Positions 26,430-34,732 are shown, counted from the first letter of the stretch. The stretch is DNA of 55,470 nucleotides from an uncultured Oscillospiraceae bacterium (GCA_947629915.1 CANRFN010000025.1:1-55470); one strand, 5' to 3'. The notes: a model not told the origin generated them from the letters alone. Numbers and translations: made by a program.

Positions 26430-27095
26430 ATGCTGGACGAACTGCTGCAGCTCATTCGCGCCCGCACCCCCATCGAAGAACTGGACCCCGGCCCGTACCG
26501 CACCCTGAAGGTGCAGGGCATGCAGTTCCACCTCTCCGCATACAACCTGTCGGAGCTGGGGCACCTGTCCCTGCTCTCCGCCAAGGGCTTCCTCGGCATG
26601 ATGCAGATGGACACCCTGATCTTGAACCCTCTGGAGCGGGATCTCCCCCTCCTCTCCTACGACCGCATTCACGCCATGGGGGCGGACACCTTGATTCTGG
26701 AGTATTACAACACCTTTCTCAGCCCTATGGACCTCTCTCCCCTGGACGCGGTCCAGCAGAAGTATCAGGCCCTGCCGGAGCGGGACTCCAGCACCCATTG
26801 GTATGACAGCCTCCGTCTCCCCCAAAGCCTCTCCAAAAAGGGCAAGAAAGCAGACACCCCCGCCATGGACAACGCCGCGCAAGACAGTCTCACTGCATTT
26901 CTGGATCTGGCCGCCGTTGCCAAGCCCTGTGCCGCCTCGGAGAAGCGGGGCATGGCCGCTCTCTACGTAGAGGGGCTCCTCACCAGGGGCGGCCCCTCCA
27001 CAGACGTGTTCCGCAAGCACCTGGGGAGAGACCAGACGGGGGAACTGTTCCGCTCCGTGCTCTTCGGCATCACCCCCATGCTACAAACCCCATAA
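26430..27095 (+). CDS. Conserved-looking protein of unknown function (221 residues)
   Basis: ATG 26430 follows GGGAGGAG and a good promoter, so this is a real gene. The protein is soluble, with no signal peptide. Notable stretches are LSAYNLSELGHLSLL, MMQMDTLILNPLERDLPLLSYD, LILEYYNT and HWYDSLRLP, followed by a low-complexity middle and a helical C-terminal part. The PLLSYD and HWYD segments look like conserved functional sites. I do not recognise the family. It ends just before the sigma-factor gene with no terminator between them. Confidence 0.65.
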   Translation: MLDELLQLIRARTPIEELDPGPYRTLKVQGMQFHLSAYNLSELGHLSLLSAKGFLGMMQMDTLILNPLERDLPLLSYDRIHAMGADTLILEYYNTFLSPMDLSPLDAVQQKYQALPERDSSTHWYDSLRLPQSLSKKGKKADTPAMDNAAQDSLTAFLDLAAVAKPCAASEKRGMAALYVEGLLTRGGPSTDVFRKHLGRDQTGELFRSVLFGITPMLQTP

Positions 27096-27242
27096 TACCC
27101 GCCAGCCGCAGCCTCTCACACCGGGAGACTGCGGTTTTCCGCTTTTGCCACTTTTTTCGGCGGAAGTTGTAGGGAATGGAGACGGATTCCGGTGTATACT
27201 GGTAGGCGGAAGAGCCAGGAGAATGGAAAGGAGGCGGTGGCG

Positions 27243-27803
27243 ATGCAGACAGACGCAGACATTGTGGCCCTGTACCTGCAGCGGTCTGAAAAGGCCCTGG
27301 AGGAGACCCAGCAGAAGTACGGGGCGTACTGCCGTTCTGCGGCATACGGCATCCTCCACGATCTCCATCTGGCGGAGGAGTGTCTCAACGATGCGCTGCT
27401 CCGGTGCTGGAACTCCATCCCGCCCCATCAGCCGGAGAACCTGCGCACCTATCTCGGCAAACTGGTGCGCAATGTGGCCATCAACCGGCTGGAGGCCAAC
27501 ACCGCGGCAAAACGGGGCGGCGGGCAGCGGGAACTTGCCCTGGAGGAGCTGTCTCAGTGCCTTCCCGCCGAGGATCCAGACGCCATGGATGATTCCCTCG
27601 CCGTGCGCCTCGCCCTGGATCGATTTCTGGCCACCCTGTCCCAGGACAGCCGGCGGATCTTTGTCCGGCGGTACTGGTTTCTGGACTCCGTGCAGGACAT
27701 CGCCAGGGCATACGGCTTCACCGAGAGCAAGGTCTCCGTCTCCCTGTACCGCACCCGGGAAAAGCTGCGGAAGCATCTCATGAAGGAGGGCATTTCGGTA
27801 TGA
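27243..27803 (+). CDS. ECF-like sigma-70 factor
   Basis: A 186-residue sigma factor with only regions 2 and 4. Region 2 is at about 20-85 (AEECLNDALLRCWNSIPP, LRTYLGKLVRNVAINR) and region 4 at about 120-180 (DSVQDIARAYGFTESKVSVSLYRTREKL). Start is ATG 27243, with AAAGGAGG 8 bases upstream. The stop overlaps the next gene, a membrane protein, by 4 bases, the usual layout for a sigma factor and its controlling partner. The regulon is unknown. Confidence 0.9.
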   Translation: MQTDADIVALYLQRSEKALEETQQKYGAYCRSAAYGILHDLHLAEECLNDALLRCWNSIPPHQPENLRTYLGKLVRNVAINRLEANTAAKRGGGQRELALEELSQCLPAEDPDAMDDSLAVRLALDRFLATLSQDSRRIFVRRYWFLDSVQDIARAYGFTESKVSVSLYRTREKLRKHLMKEGISV

Positions 27804-28744
27804 AACGAGAAGATCGGCTGTTGGACTACATCGGAGAGATAGACAGCAAATACGTGGAGGACGCCATGCACGGGCCATCCGAGGCACAGGCGCCCCGGAC
27901 CTATTGGCGGAAGGTACGCACCAAGGCCATCGCCGCGGTTGCCTGCCTGGCCCTGGTGATGGGCGCTGTCCTCACGGCGCGGCTTCTCCCCCAGGGGACC
28001 GCACCCGATGCCGGGGACCCCGCACAAAATGAGGCGGAAGGCCCCGCCCCGGATGGCACCCTGCTCCCGGCGGATGGCGACTCCCCGGATGCGTATCAGG
28101 TCGTGTCCTGGCACGGGAAGTCCGTCCAGTACAGCACAGCCGCCGCCCTGGAGAAGGCAGAGCCGGGTACTGCGCTCACCCTCTATGCCGTGGCAAAACC
28201 GGATCCCCAGACCCTCTATGAGGGAAAATCTCTGCAGACCTACGAAGAGGAGGCCGATGCCCTGGCCCATCGGGCGGAGCAGCTGGCGATGCTCCAAAAA
28301 GAGGGGCCGGAACTGCAGTACGGAGAGCGTCTCTACACCGAAGGCCTGCCAGACGGCACCCGCTGGGAAGAGGAGCTGTTCCGAGAGCGGGTGGCATACT
28401 ACGGGGAGCTTCTGGACCAGTATGTCAAGGACGGGCACTTTCTGGAGGACCAGTGTGCGGCTGATCTGGAGCAGTGTGAGGCCGATGCCGAGGCGGCGGC
28501 AGCGCTGGCCTTGGAGGCCCGGATAGAATGTCAGCGGGAGATTCTGCAGGATCTGTACGTTGTATTCGAAGCAGAGGGGCACGCGGTGTCCCTGGACGTG
28601 GACGGCACAGCCCTCAACCTCACCATCTCCCCGCAGGACTTCACACGCCTGGAAATGCCCGAGAGCACAGCCTATGTGGTGTTTACCATCCCGGTGCCCC
28701 AAGCGGAGGAGGACACATCCGTGCCGGATTGTCCGCCCGCCTGA
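27800..28744 (+). CDS. Single-pass membrane protein, putative anti-sigma partner
   Basis: A 314-residue protein with a short cytoplasmic N-terminus (DRLLDYIGEIDSKYVEDA, a motif frequent in sigma-linked proteins of this group), one membrane segment at about 47-66, and a long acidic outer region rich in Ala, Glu and Gln with probable coiled-coil helices (about 150-260). The ATGA overlap with the sigma gene suggests it binds or sequesters that sigma factor. No canonical zinc anti-sigma motif is present, so this role is inference. Confidence 0.7.
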   Translation: MKREDRLLDYIGEIDSKYVEDAMHGPSEAQAPRTYWRKVRTKAIAAVACLALVMGAVLTARLLPQGTAPDAGDPAQNEAEGPAPDGTLLPADGDSPDAYQVVSWHGKSVQYSTAAALEKAEPGTALTLYAVAKPDPQTLYEGKSLQTYEEEADALAHRAEQLAMLQKEGPELQYGERLYTEGLPDGTRWEEELFRERVAYYGELLDQYVKDGHFLEDQCAADLEQCEADAEAAAALALEARIECQREILQDLYVVFEAEGHAVSLDVDGTALNLTISPQDFTRLEMPESTAYVVFTIPVPQAEEDTSVPDCPPA

Positions 28745-28795
28745 CCAGGACCCCAGGCAGTCTCATCACGCAGGTATCTACAAAGCAGCAAAAAG

Positions 28796-28839
28796 TGCCA
28801 AAAGGGCGGTATTGCATGGTCAATACCGCCCTTTTGGCA
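28796..28839. terminator. Strong hairpin between convergent units
   Basis: A 19-bp perfect stem (28796-28814 with 28821-28839) and a 6-base loop. Its outer half contains A4 and T4, so it can work on both strands, although no long T tail follows. Confidence 0.75.
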
Positions 28840-28920
28840 TGTGGAATATAGTCTGATCTCCGCAAATGGGAGTGTACTCTCTTCTTTCAATGCAACGAAC
28901 AGACTGTCTCGTACCAGAAG

Positions 28921-29538
28921 CTATCGAGGCAGCGTGAGGACCCCCGCGCAGTGGGAGACCTGGGTGAAGGAGAGCGCCGGGAACACGCGCTGCAGCTCTT
29001 CGAAGACGAAATAGAACTCCTCGTCATCCCACGCCTCACCGGCCATCTCTCGGCACCGCTCCAGCTGCTTCCGGGTTGTAAAGGCCACATCGCCGATCAG
29101 GATCTGGCCATTCTCTTTGAGACAGCCCTGCAGGGGGCGGAGGAAAGCAACCTTCTGGTCGTCTGTGAGGTGGTGGAGGGAGTATATCGCTATGATGAAG
29201 TCGTAGGAGTGGTGCAGCAGCGGCTCTGCCAAGCCTTGCGCAAAGTCTCCCTGGTAGAGATGGGCTCCCGGCATCTTCTCCCCTGCCAGTTCGATCATTC
29301 TGGTGGAGAAGTCCTGTCCGTAGATCACGCAGCCGTGTTCATACAGCTTGGCTGTGAGGGTACCGGTACCGAATCCGATGTCCAGCACCGTGGCATGCGG
29401 CTTCGCCAGGACGGTCTGAAAGATGCGGCTCAGCACATCCTTGTACCCGGCAAAGGGATATGTATTGCCTTCGTCTGAGACGCCGACAGATCTGTCGTAG
29501 TCGTCCGCCCAGAGGTCAAAGCCGGTTTGGTCCAGCAT
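28921..29538 (-). CDS. SAM-dependent class I methyltransferase
   Basis: A 205-residue Rossmann methyltransferase. Motif I is VLDIGFGTGTLT, with the acidic residue of motif II in YGQDFS. The N-terminal FDLWADDYDRSV is typical of a group of small Firmicute methyltransferases. It methylates a small molecule or tRNA; the substrate cannot be told. It is the last gene of the minus-strand array that begins at 34.6 kb, and is followed by a strong terminator. Confidence 0.85.
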   Translation of the reverse strand: MLDQTGFDLWADDYDRSVGVSDEGNTYPFAGYKDVLSRIFQTVLAKPHATVLDIGFGTGTLTAKLYEHGCVIYGQDFSTRMIELAGEKMPGAHLYQGDFAQGLAEPLLHHSYDFIIAIYSLHHLTDDQKVAFLRPLQGCLKENGQILIGDVAFTTRKQLERCREMAGEAWDDEEFYFVFEELQRVFPALSFTQVSHCAGVLTLPR

Positions 29539-29597
29539 GTCTCCCTCTCCTCAATCAGATTGCCGCGATGCCTTTCCGGACAAGCAGAAGTTTGTCG

Positions 29598-30065
29598 CTA
29601 TTCTCTTACCATTCTGAAAAAAGTACCTGTTCCAATCTCCGTTGTCTGTTCATACGGCTCTCCGTCAATACGAAACCCTGCGTGCAGATAGCACGATACA
29701 GCTCTCATGTTCCAGGTGCGCACCTCAAGATACAGTGGCTTCTCGGGATACAGCTTTTTTGAGATGTGGTATGCCTCCTCCAGCATCCTGCGGCCATACT
29801 GTCTCCCGCAAAGAGCGGGACAGACGCCAACACCTATGAAGACTTCTGTATCTTTCTCTCGAATATTCACAAAACCCACAAGCAAATCCCCATCCAGAAA
29901 AGCAAAGTAGTTTTTCGCGTTCTTTGGATTCATAAAGCCGGTTTGCTGTGCCCTCATCATATCATAAGGCGGAAGATTGTATATCTCATACTCTCCGGTA
30001 TATTTCCAAGCACAAATCTGCCGTTTGTCCTCTTCCGTCAAATATCTGAATTTCAGTTGGTCCAT
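29598..30065 (-). CDS. GNAT acetyltransferase (array gene)
   Basis: A 155-residue GNAT enzyme. The N-terminal LKFRYLTEEDKRQICAWKY is of the RimJ-like type, and the acetyl-CoA loop is VCPALCGRQYGRRML, with the late motif VRTWNMRAVSCYLHAGF. ATG 30065 has GGGGGAGAG upstream and gives the natural family start. An in-frame ATG at 30098 lies inside repeat copy A and would add 11 residues. The target is unknown. Confidence 0.82.
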   Translation of the reverse strand: MDQLKFRYLTEEDKRQICAWKYTGEYEIYNLPPYDMMRAQQTGFMNPKNAKNYFAFLDGDLLVGFVNIREKDTEVFIGVGVCPALCGRQYGRRMLEEAYHISKKLYPEKPLYLEVRTWNMRAVSCYLHAGFRIDGEPYEQTTEIGTGTFFRMVRE

Positions 30066-30090
30066 AGATCTCTCCCCCGCAAATTCCGAC

Positions 30091-30134
30091 TTTCTCATGC
30101 ATCGTCCCTCACGAAATCCAGACTATTCTGCTCC
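30091..30134 (-). repeat. Junction repeat, copy A
   Basis: Positions 30091-30128 are identical to 32457-32494 (38 bases). A further CTGCTCCCC is shared with copy C. It lies between the phosphorylase stop and the GNAT start. A 27-codon frame (30178-30095, minus) runs through it and ends in FVRDDA, with its TGA overlapping an ATG of the following gene. Confidence 0.85.
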
Positions 30135-30184
30135 CCATCAAACGGGAAATTGTGAGAGCAAACACAAGGCTCTTCCATTCTCGC

Positions 30185-30934
30185 CTATACTCTGGCTCCA
30201 ACCTCTACTGCAACGCGCAAGATACGTTCCCGCATGTCCTCCGGCATGTGGCCGAGGATGCGGGGATCCCAAGCTACTCCGTCCAGACAGTCGGCGGCAT
30301 AGAGCAAGTAGTGAACATCGACCCCGCGAAAATCGCCGCAGGCAGTCAGGGAGGCGCTTTCCATTTCCACGGCGGCGCAACCCTCGGCTTTCCGGCGTTC
30401 CATGGCTTCTCTCGTCTCCCGGTATACGGCATCCGTGGTCCAGACCTTCGCCTTGCGGAAGGGCACCTTCAGCTCGTCAAGGATCGTAATCAGACGCGCT
30501 GCTGTTTTGACCTCGATGTAATCGGAGGGCGGGGCGTAGTGGTAGCTTGTGCCCTCGTCCCGGTATGCCGCAGTCGGGACGATGAGATGCCCGCTTGTCA
30601 GTTTCTGATCCAGCGACCCCGCTGAGCCGAAAAAGAGGAGCTTCCTCGCCCCCATGGCGATCACCTCCTCCAGGACGCTGGCGGCGGCGGACCCGCCGAT
30701 GGGCGATTGGTAATAGGCCATTGCCTGTCCCCGGACTTCAAATTTCCATATCGGAATGGGACGCCCGCTTTGGCTGGCCGCGATCTGTTCCACCGGGAAG
30801 AGCGAGGTGAGCAAATTCGTGGTTTTCGCGGAAAAGGCAGACAGGACCATTTCCGGGAACCCTGGCACTGTGTTCGTTATATCCCGCGCCGTGAGGATCT
30901 CCTCTCCGCTACGTTCAAAGGAATCAATAATCAT
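30185..30934 (-). CDS. Nucleoside phosphorylase family protein
   Basis: A 249-residue protein of the PNP/UDP phosphorylase fold. Visible motifs are FGSAGSLD (phosphate and base pocket), the SPIGGSAAA segment and VEMESASL, where Glu and Met contact the ribose. It should split a purine or pyrimidine nucleoside with phosphate; the exact substrate is uncertain. It is shorter than some members at the N-terminus but complete. It is part of the mixed-gene array. Confidence 0.82.
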   Translation of the reverse strand: MIIDSFERSGEEILTARDITNTVPGFPEMVLSAFSAKTTNLLTSLFPVEQIAASQSGRPIPIWKFEVRGQAMAYYQSPIGGSAAASVLEEVIAMGARKLLFFGSAGSLDQKLTSGHLIVPTAAYRDEGTSYHYAPPSDYIEVKTAARLITILDELKVPFRKAKVWTTDAVYRETREAMERRKAEGCAAVEMESASLTACGDFRGVDVHYLLYAADCLDGVAWDPRILGHMPEDMRERILRVAVEVGARV

Positions 30935-31087
30935 TTTGAGAACCCCTTTAAATTATCATGCCAAGGTCATAGGTTTCGTTTCTTGGTCTCTCGTCTCCCA
31001 TCATCATTGCTCATGTAACAGTGGATCTATCATTCCGATTTATTTTCGCCATGAGCACGATCCGCCAAATGATCTGCTCAATTCGCC

Positions 31088-31555
31088 CTACAGCTTCTTC
31101 TCGAACACGTACTGTTGTGGCGTCATGCCCATGGCCTGATACATGGCGATGGCTCCCTTGTTGAAGTCCCAGGTGTACACATCCAGGCGAACCGCTCCCT
31201 GCTCTTTTGCCCAGGCCTCCACCTTAGCAAAGAGTTTTGCAGCGATCCCTCGGCGGCGATAGGCGGGCATGACATAGATGTTGTCGAGGCACACGTTCTT
31301 CAGCCCCTTGACCATGACACTCTCGTTCCACAGCGTCGCCCGGACCACCCCCACCAGCCGCTCCCCATCAAAGGTTCCCAGCTGCAAAACCTCCGGGTCG
31401 GCCAGATTTTGCGCATACGCCTCCCGGGGATAGGTCTCCTCCCCCTCCCGCAGCACACAGCAGTCCGGCCTCGCTTTGGCGTGGAAGTCATCCAGCGCCA
31501 CATACAGTTCCAGGACCTGCTCATAATCGGACTCTGTCAGTTTTCTGATTTCCAT
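31088..31555 (-). CDS. GNAT acetyltransferase (array gene)
   Basis: A 155-residue single-domain GNAT. The opening MEIRKLTESDYEQVLELY and the acetyl-CoA binding segment VMPAYRRRGIAAKLF are typical, and the end contains AIAMYQAMGM. ATG 31555 is preceded by AGGAGGAA. It starts 9 bases after the stop of the DMT exporter, so the two are co-translated from one mRNA. The substrate is unknown; self-protection or small-molecule modification is possible. Confidence 0.87.
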   Translation of the reverse strand: MEIRKLTESDYEQVLELYVALDDFHAKARPDCCVLREGEETYPREAYAQNLADPEVLQLGTFDGERLVGVVRATLWNESVMVKGLKNVCLDNIYVMPAYRRRGIAAKLFAKVEAWAKEQGAVRLDVYTWDFNKGAIAMYQAMGMTPQQYVFEKKL

Positions 31556-31564
31556 GTGTTCCTC

Positions 31565-32464
31565 CTATCTTGCTGCAGCAAAGCTGTTGGCCACCATGCC
31601 CGCTACAATCAGCGCAATCCCGGCAAAGCCAACCGCAGTGGGCAGGCTGTCTCCCAGAAAGAGCACACCGCCCAGGATTGTGAACAGCACCTCCCCAGAC
31701 TGGGTTGCCTCCACCATGGCGAGTTGCCGGGCGTCTTGTTTGGAGAGGTTCGTAGCCTCGAAGAAGAGCATTGTGGCGATGACGCCAGAGAAGAGCGCCA
31801 CAGAAAAGCCCTGTGCAACCTGTCCCACGGATGGCACACCGTGACTCACCAGGGCGATCCCACTCATCAGCAGCCAGAACGGCATGCTGCAGAGGGTCAT
31901 ACCAAAGACCCGCTGGAAGGTGGAGAACGCTGGAGGGCAGCAGGCCATCATCTTGCGGTTCCCCAGGGGATAGGAGAACGCAGCGATCAGAATCAGCACC
32001 AGCGCCGGCAGGGTTCCCTCCAGCCGCATGGTGCGAAAGTGCGCCGCCTGCAGCAGGAACACCCCCAGCAGGATCACAGCGGAACAGGCCAGGTTCTTTC
32101 CGGGGATCTTCTTCCCAAACAGCGGCGTCAGCAGGATACCAGCCACGATGGTCAGCTGCCAGGTGGCCGCCACGAACCAGCTCTCTCCGTACACGGATGC
32201 CCAAGTCAGGGGCGCGTAAAACAGCCCGAAGCCCACGGTACTCCACAGCAGCCAGGGGCCAGGGTTCGCCTTTACCTCTCGCAGCACAGGGCCAACGCCG
32301 CCGCGGCAGCTCGCCAGCACCCAAGTCATGGGCAGCATGAAGAGGTAGCGGAGGCTGGCACTCCACAGCCAGTAGCCGCCGCCCAGATTCATGCTGCGGT
32401 TTAGCACAAAGGTGGCCGCAAAGAAAAGGGAGGCCAGCATCCCCAAAAACACTGATTTTCTCAT
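31565..32464 (-). CDS. DMT-superfamily (EamA) exporter
   Basis: A 299-residue membrane protein with about ten hydrophobic segments in two EamA halves. Motifs seen include a Gly-rich end to helix 9 (LFTILGGVLFLGDSLP) and the paired half-repeats. It belongs to the drug/metabolite transporter group and may export a toxic metabolite or drug. The start ATG 32464 lies inside repeat copy B, which also supplies the GAGGG ribosome site, so the repeat forms the 5' end of the gene. Confidence 0.85.
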   Translation of the reverse strand: MRKSVFLGMLASLFFAATFVLNRSMNLGGGYWLWSASLRYLFMLPMTWVLASCRGGVGPVLREVKANPGPWLLWSTVGFGLFYAPLTWASVYGESWFVAATWQLTIVAGILLTPLFGKKIPGKNLACSAVILLGVFLLQAAHFRTMRLEGTLPALVLILIAAFSYPLGNRKMMACCPPAFSTFQRVFGMTLCSMPFWLLMSGIALVSHGVPSVGQVAQGFSVALFSGVIATMLFFEATNLSKQDARQLAMVEATQSGEVLFTILGGVLFLGDSLPTAVGFAGIALIVAGMVANSFAAAR

Positions 32465-32494
32465 GCATCGTCCCTCACGAAATCCAGACTATTC
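32457..32494 (-). repeat. Junction repeat, copy B
   Basis: A 38-base sequence identical to 30091-30128. It starts 8 bases after the stop of the S51-type gene and contains the ribosome site and start codon of the exporter gene. The SLDFVRDDA reading seen in copy A is preserved here. Confidence 0.85.
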
Positions 32495-32501
32495 CAAAAT
32501 T

Positions 32502-33173
32502 TTATCGGTTCGCTATCAATTCCAACATCTCTTGAGAAAGCACCGTGATTTCCCCGTTTAGGATCCGATAGATCCGCCCAGTCAACGAGGCGTATCCGTC
32601 TTTTATAAAAAAAGCGCTGTCATCTTCCATTGCACAAATAGGGAGTTCCATGGAGACTTGCTTCAATGTTTGTACCAATTCTTTGTTTTCCCTGTCAAAA
32701 TAAGCTTTGATTGTAATATTGGTTAGGGCCAGTCCATCGTAAGGCGTCAAGGATTCCCAAATATCGACCGAATGCTTTGCCATATTGATCGACCCGGCGC
32801 TCACCCCTAAAATGACCGCCGAACAATTGCGGATTTCATCAACAATCGCTTTTCTACGAAGCAGTTGAAATTGCTGCGTTGCATTGCCACCCATAAGGAA
32901 GATACACGAACCCGTTCGGATGAGCTCTTTCGCGAAAACCGCCTCTGTTCTGTTGTCAATTACATAGTATTCAGAAAACGGCAAATCACATTCTTCAAGC
33001 ATACCGTGCATACCGGCAGCATCATTATCATTGCGTTGATATTCAGACGGCCATGCGCTTATAAACACAAGCCTTTTGCGAACAGATAATTCTTCTTTGA
33101 GACGATTCACAACGGCATCAGGAAAATGAAGCGTTGGGAACCCGCTAAACAAGCCAAGCATTTGTGCATTCAT
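32502..33173 (-). CDS. Peptidase S51-like / glutamine amidotransferase-fold protein
   Basis: A 223-residue protein of the PepE (S51) class. The nucleophile-elbow motif is GVSAGSIN, with the Ser as likely nucleophile, and FLMGGNATQQ matches the preceding strand-loop of the family. It may cleave Asp dipeptides or act on another small substrate. ATG 33173 follows GGGAGGAAAAG. The gene is visibly richer in A+T than the flanking chromosome, which fits horizontal origin. It lies between repeat copies B and C. Confidence 0.82.
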   Translation of the reverse strand: MNAQMLGLFSGFPTLHFPDAVVNRLKEELSVRKRLVFISAWPSEYQRNDNDAAGMHGMLEECDLPFSEYYVIDNRTEAVFAKELIRTGSCIFLMGGNATQQFQLLRRKAIVDEIRNCSAVILGVSAGSINMAKHSVDIWESLTPYDGLALTNITIKAYFDRENKELVQTLKQVSMELPICAMEDDSAFFIKDGYASLTGRIYRILNGEITVLSQEMLELIANR

Positions 33174-33190
33174 GAATCTTTTCCTCCCGA

Positions 33191-33237
33191 TTTGCTCATG
33201 CATCGTCCCTCACGAAACCCAGACCACCCTGCTCCCA
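33191..33237 (-). repeat. Junction repeat, copy C
   Basis: Matches copies A and B with a few substitutions over 40-odd bases. It lies 26 bases after the stop of the broken GNAT gene. A 23-codon frame (33267-33196, minus) starts on an ATG overlapping that stop and ends in FVRDDA, as in copy A. Confidence 0.8.
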
Positions 33238-33263
33238 GGCAAGCAGGTATTTGCATATATCAA

Positions 33264-33701
33264 TCATACCGTAAACTCTGTCCATTCGATACGGTTGTAC
33301 TGCATGACATCGTCCGCCTTCTTCATGCCAAGCTTTTCGTAAAAGGGAACGGCATTTTCGTTTGCAATTAGATATAAAGCGATGTCCTTTTCGCCGCCCG
33401 CTAGCTCGTGTGCGGTTTTCATGAGCCGTCTTCCGATTCCCTGTCTTTCGTACGCCCTATCAACGCCCAGGTCTGTGACATACAGCCACTAGGCAAAATC
33501 CGTCAATCCGAACAGTACCCCTATAACAGTGCCGTTCTCGTCTCTTGCAACCAGGCTGATCGAGACATTGCCAACCAGTTTTTCGATCCGCTCCCGAAAG
33601 CGCTCTCTTGGATATTGTGCCCCTAAATCTGTTCTTTTCAAAAATTCAATATATTCGTCAGCAGAAATACGTTCTTCTTCGTTTTTCACATTGCTGTTCA
33701 A
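33264..33701 (-). pseudogene. GNAT acetyltransferase interrupted by one amber codon
   Basis: A TTG start at 33701 (GAGG 8 bases upstream) opens a GNAT protein that reads to GLTDFA and meets TAG at 33489-33491. The same frame continues without any shift through WLYVTDLGVDRAYERQGIGRRLM (the acetyl-CoA binding loop; shown here in part) to TGA at 33264-33266. The whole is about 145 codons, a normal GNAT length. Only the stop breaks it, so the loss is recent, or the stop is suppressed, or it is a sequencing error. Confidence 0.8.
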
Positions 33702-33785
33702 AATGTAGTCCGCCTCACAAGCATCATTTTATCGGTTCAATTCATTTTCTTCATAAAAAGATCAGTATGCGAACGATTCGCTCGC

Positions 33786-34601
33786 TCACCTGCCCTGCAG
33801 CCTCTTTGAGGTTCCTCTCACTGCGCAGTTCCTGATCCGGTCCAGCATGTAGGCGGCGAACCGTCCGGCCCTCTCATCCCTTTGCGCAGGGGTTGCGTCA
33901 GAGAGGTATGCCGCAAGTGTAGATGCAATGAGGCCGTGATTTTCCATCGGGAGATTGGCAATGCCCCATTCTCCGCCCTCCCGCTTAGACAGGATCAATC
34001 CCTCTGTGCCGTACGCCAGCACCCTGCATAAATTCAGAATCACATAGACCGGGTTCTCCTGGATCGCATCTTCCGCATCCGCCACGTCATTCCAAATGCT
34101 GTCCCAGTAGAATTCGCTCTGTACCGGTCCAAAGACCTCTGGAATCGACTTCCCATAGAGGCACTTGCCCCGTTGGAGCGTGATCGTCACATGGGCCGCC
34201 AGATCTCTGTCCACACCCTGCATCTTCTGGATATACTCCGCTGGATTCCTCCGATACCAATCCAGGTGGGCCACGGAAAAATGCAGTTCGAACGGCGTGG
34301 GATAGACAAAAGGCTTGCACACGTCTTTTCGGACAACGCTCATCTCGATTCCCTTGGGCGGCGCATTCTCGTTCAACCGGACCACCATGTCCATGTACCG
34401 CAGCTTCGTCTCACCAGACAATTCCCGTTCAGTCACCACCAGCAGATCAATGTCGCTCTTCTTCTCGTTGAAGCACTCCATCGCCGCAGAGCCGTGGAGA
34501 TACACTCCCACAAGGTTTTCCTCCAGAATGCGATGGCTCTCCCAGACAAACGCTTTCAGAATCTGATCAATGCCCATCCGTTTTGTACTCGCCTCATCCA
34601 T
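33786..34601 (-). CDS. AadA-like aminoglycoside nucleotidyltransferase family protein
   Basis: About 271 residues with a nucleotidyltransferase core: the motif GVYLHGSAAMECFNEKKSD is followed by IDLLVV, giving the GS and DxD metal residues. The C-terminal helical region matches the DUF4111-type end of AadA/ANT(9) enzymes. It may adenylylate an aminoglycoside or another metabolite; resistance activity is not shown by sequence alone. The start is uncertain: ATG 34601, TTG 34607 (better spaced from GGAG) and ATG 34577 are all possible. It is the promoter-proximal gene of the array. Confidence 0.8.
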   Translation of the reverse strand: MDEASTKRMGIDQILKAFVWESHRILEENLVGVYLHGSAAMECFNEKKSDIDLLVVTERELSGETKLRYMDMVVRLNENAPPKGIEMSVVRKDVCKPFVYPTPFELHFSVAHLDWYRRNPAEYIQKMQGVDRDLAAHVTITLQRGKCLYGKSIPEVFGPVQSEFYWDSIWNDVADAEDAIQENPVYVILNLCRVLAYGTEGLILSKREGGEWGIANLPMENHGLIASTLAAYLSDATPAQRDERAGRFAAYMLDRIRNCAVRGTSKRLQGR

Positions 34602-34699
34602 TTGCAAGAGCATCCTCTCCTGTCGCATTCCGTTCTGCCCAGCCGTTCCTGCAAACCTTAGCACCTTTTCCCCACAAGTACAAGCCCCTTGCAGTTGAA

Positions 34700-34732
34700 A
34701 AGGCTCCCCGGACTGAAAAGCCGGAGAGCCTT
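34700..34732 (-). terminator. Terminator of the proBA operon
   Basis: AAGGCTC-CCCGG (34700-34711) pairs with CCGG-A-GAGCCTT (34721-34732) with one mismatch; on the minus strand TTTTC follows. It lies 10 bases after the proA stop. Confidence 0.8.

Noticed and set aside
30091..33237. Junction repeats considered as integron attC sites
   Set aside because: The RYYYAAC and GTTRRRY core sites and the paired inner boxes are absent, and no tyrosine integrase is in the window.
33716..33786. ATTTTATCGGTTC shared between 33727-33739 and 32495-32510 as a fourth junction repeat
   Set aside because: Only about 13 bases are shared and in the second place they include the stop codon of the S51-type gene; too short to call.
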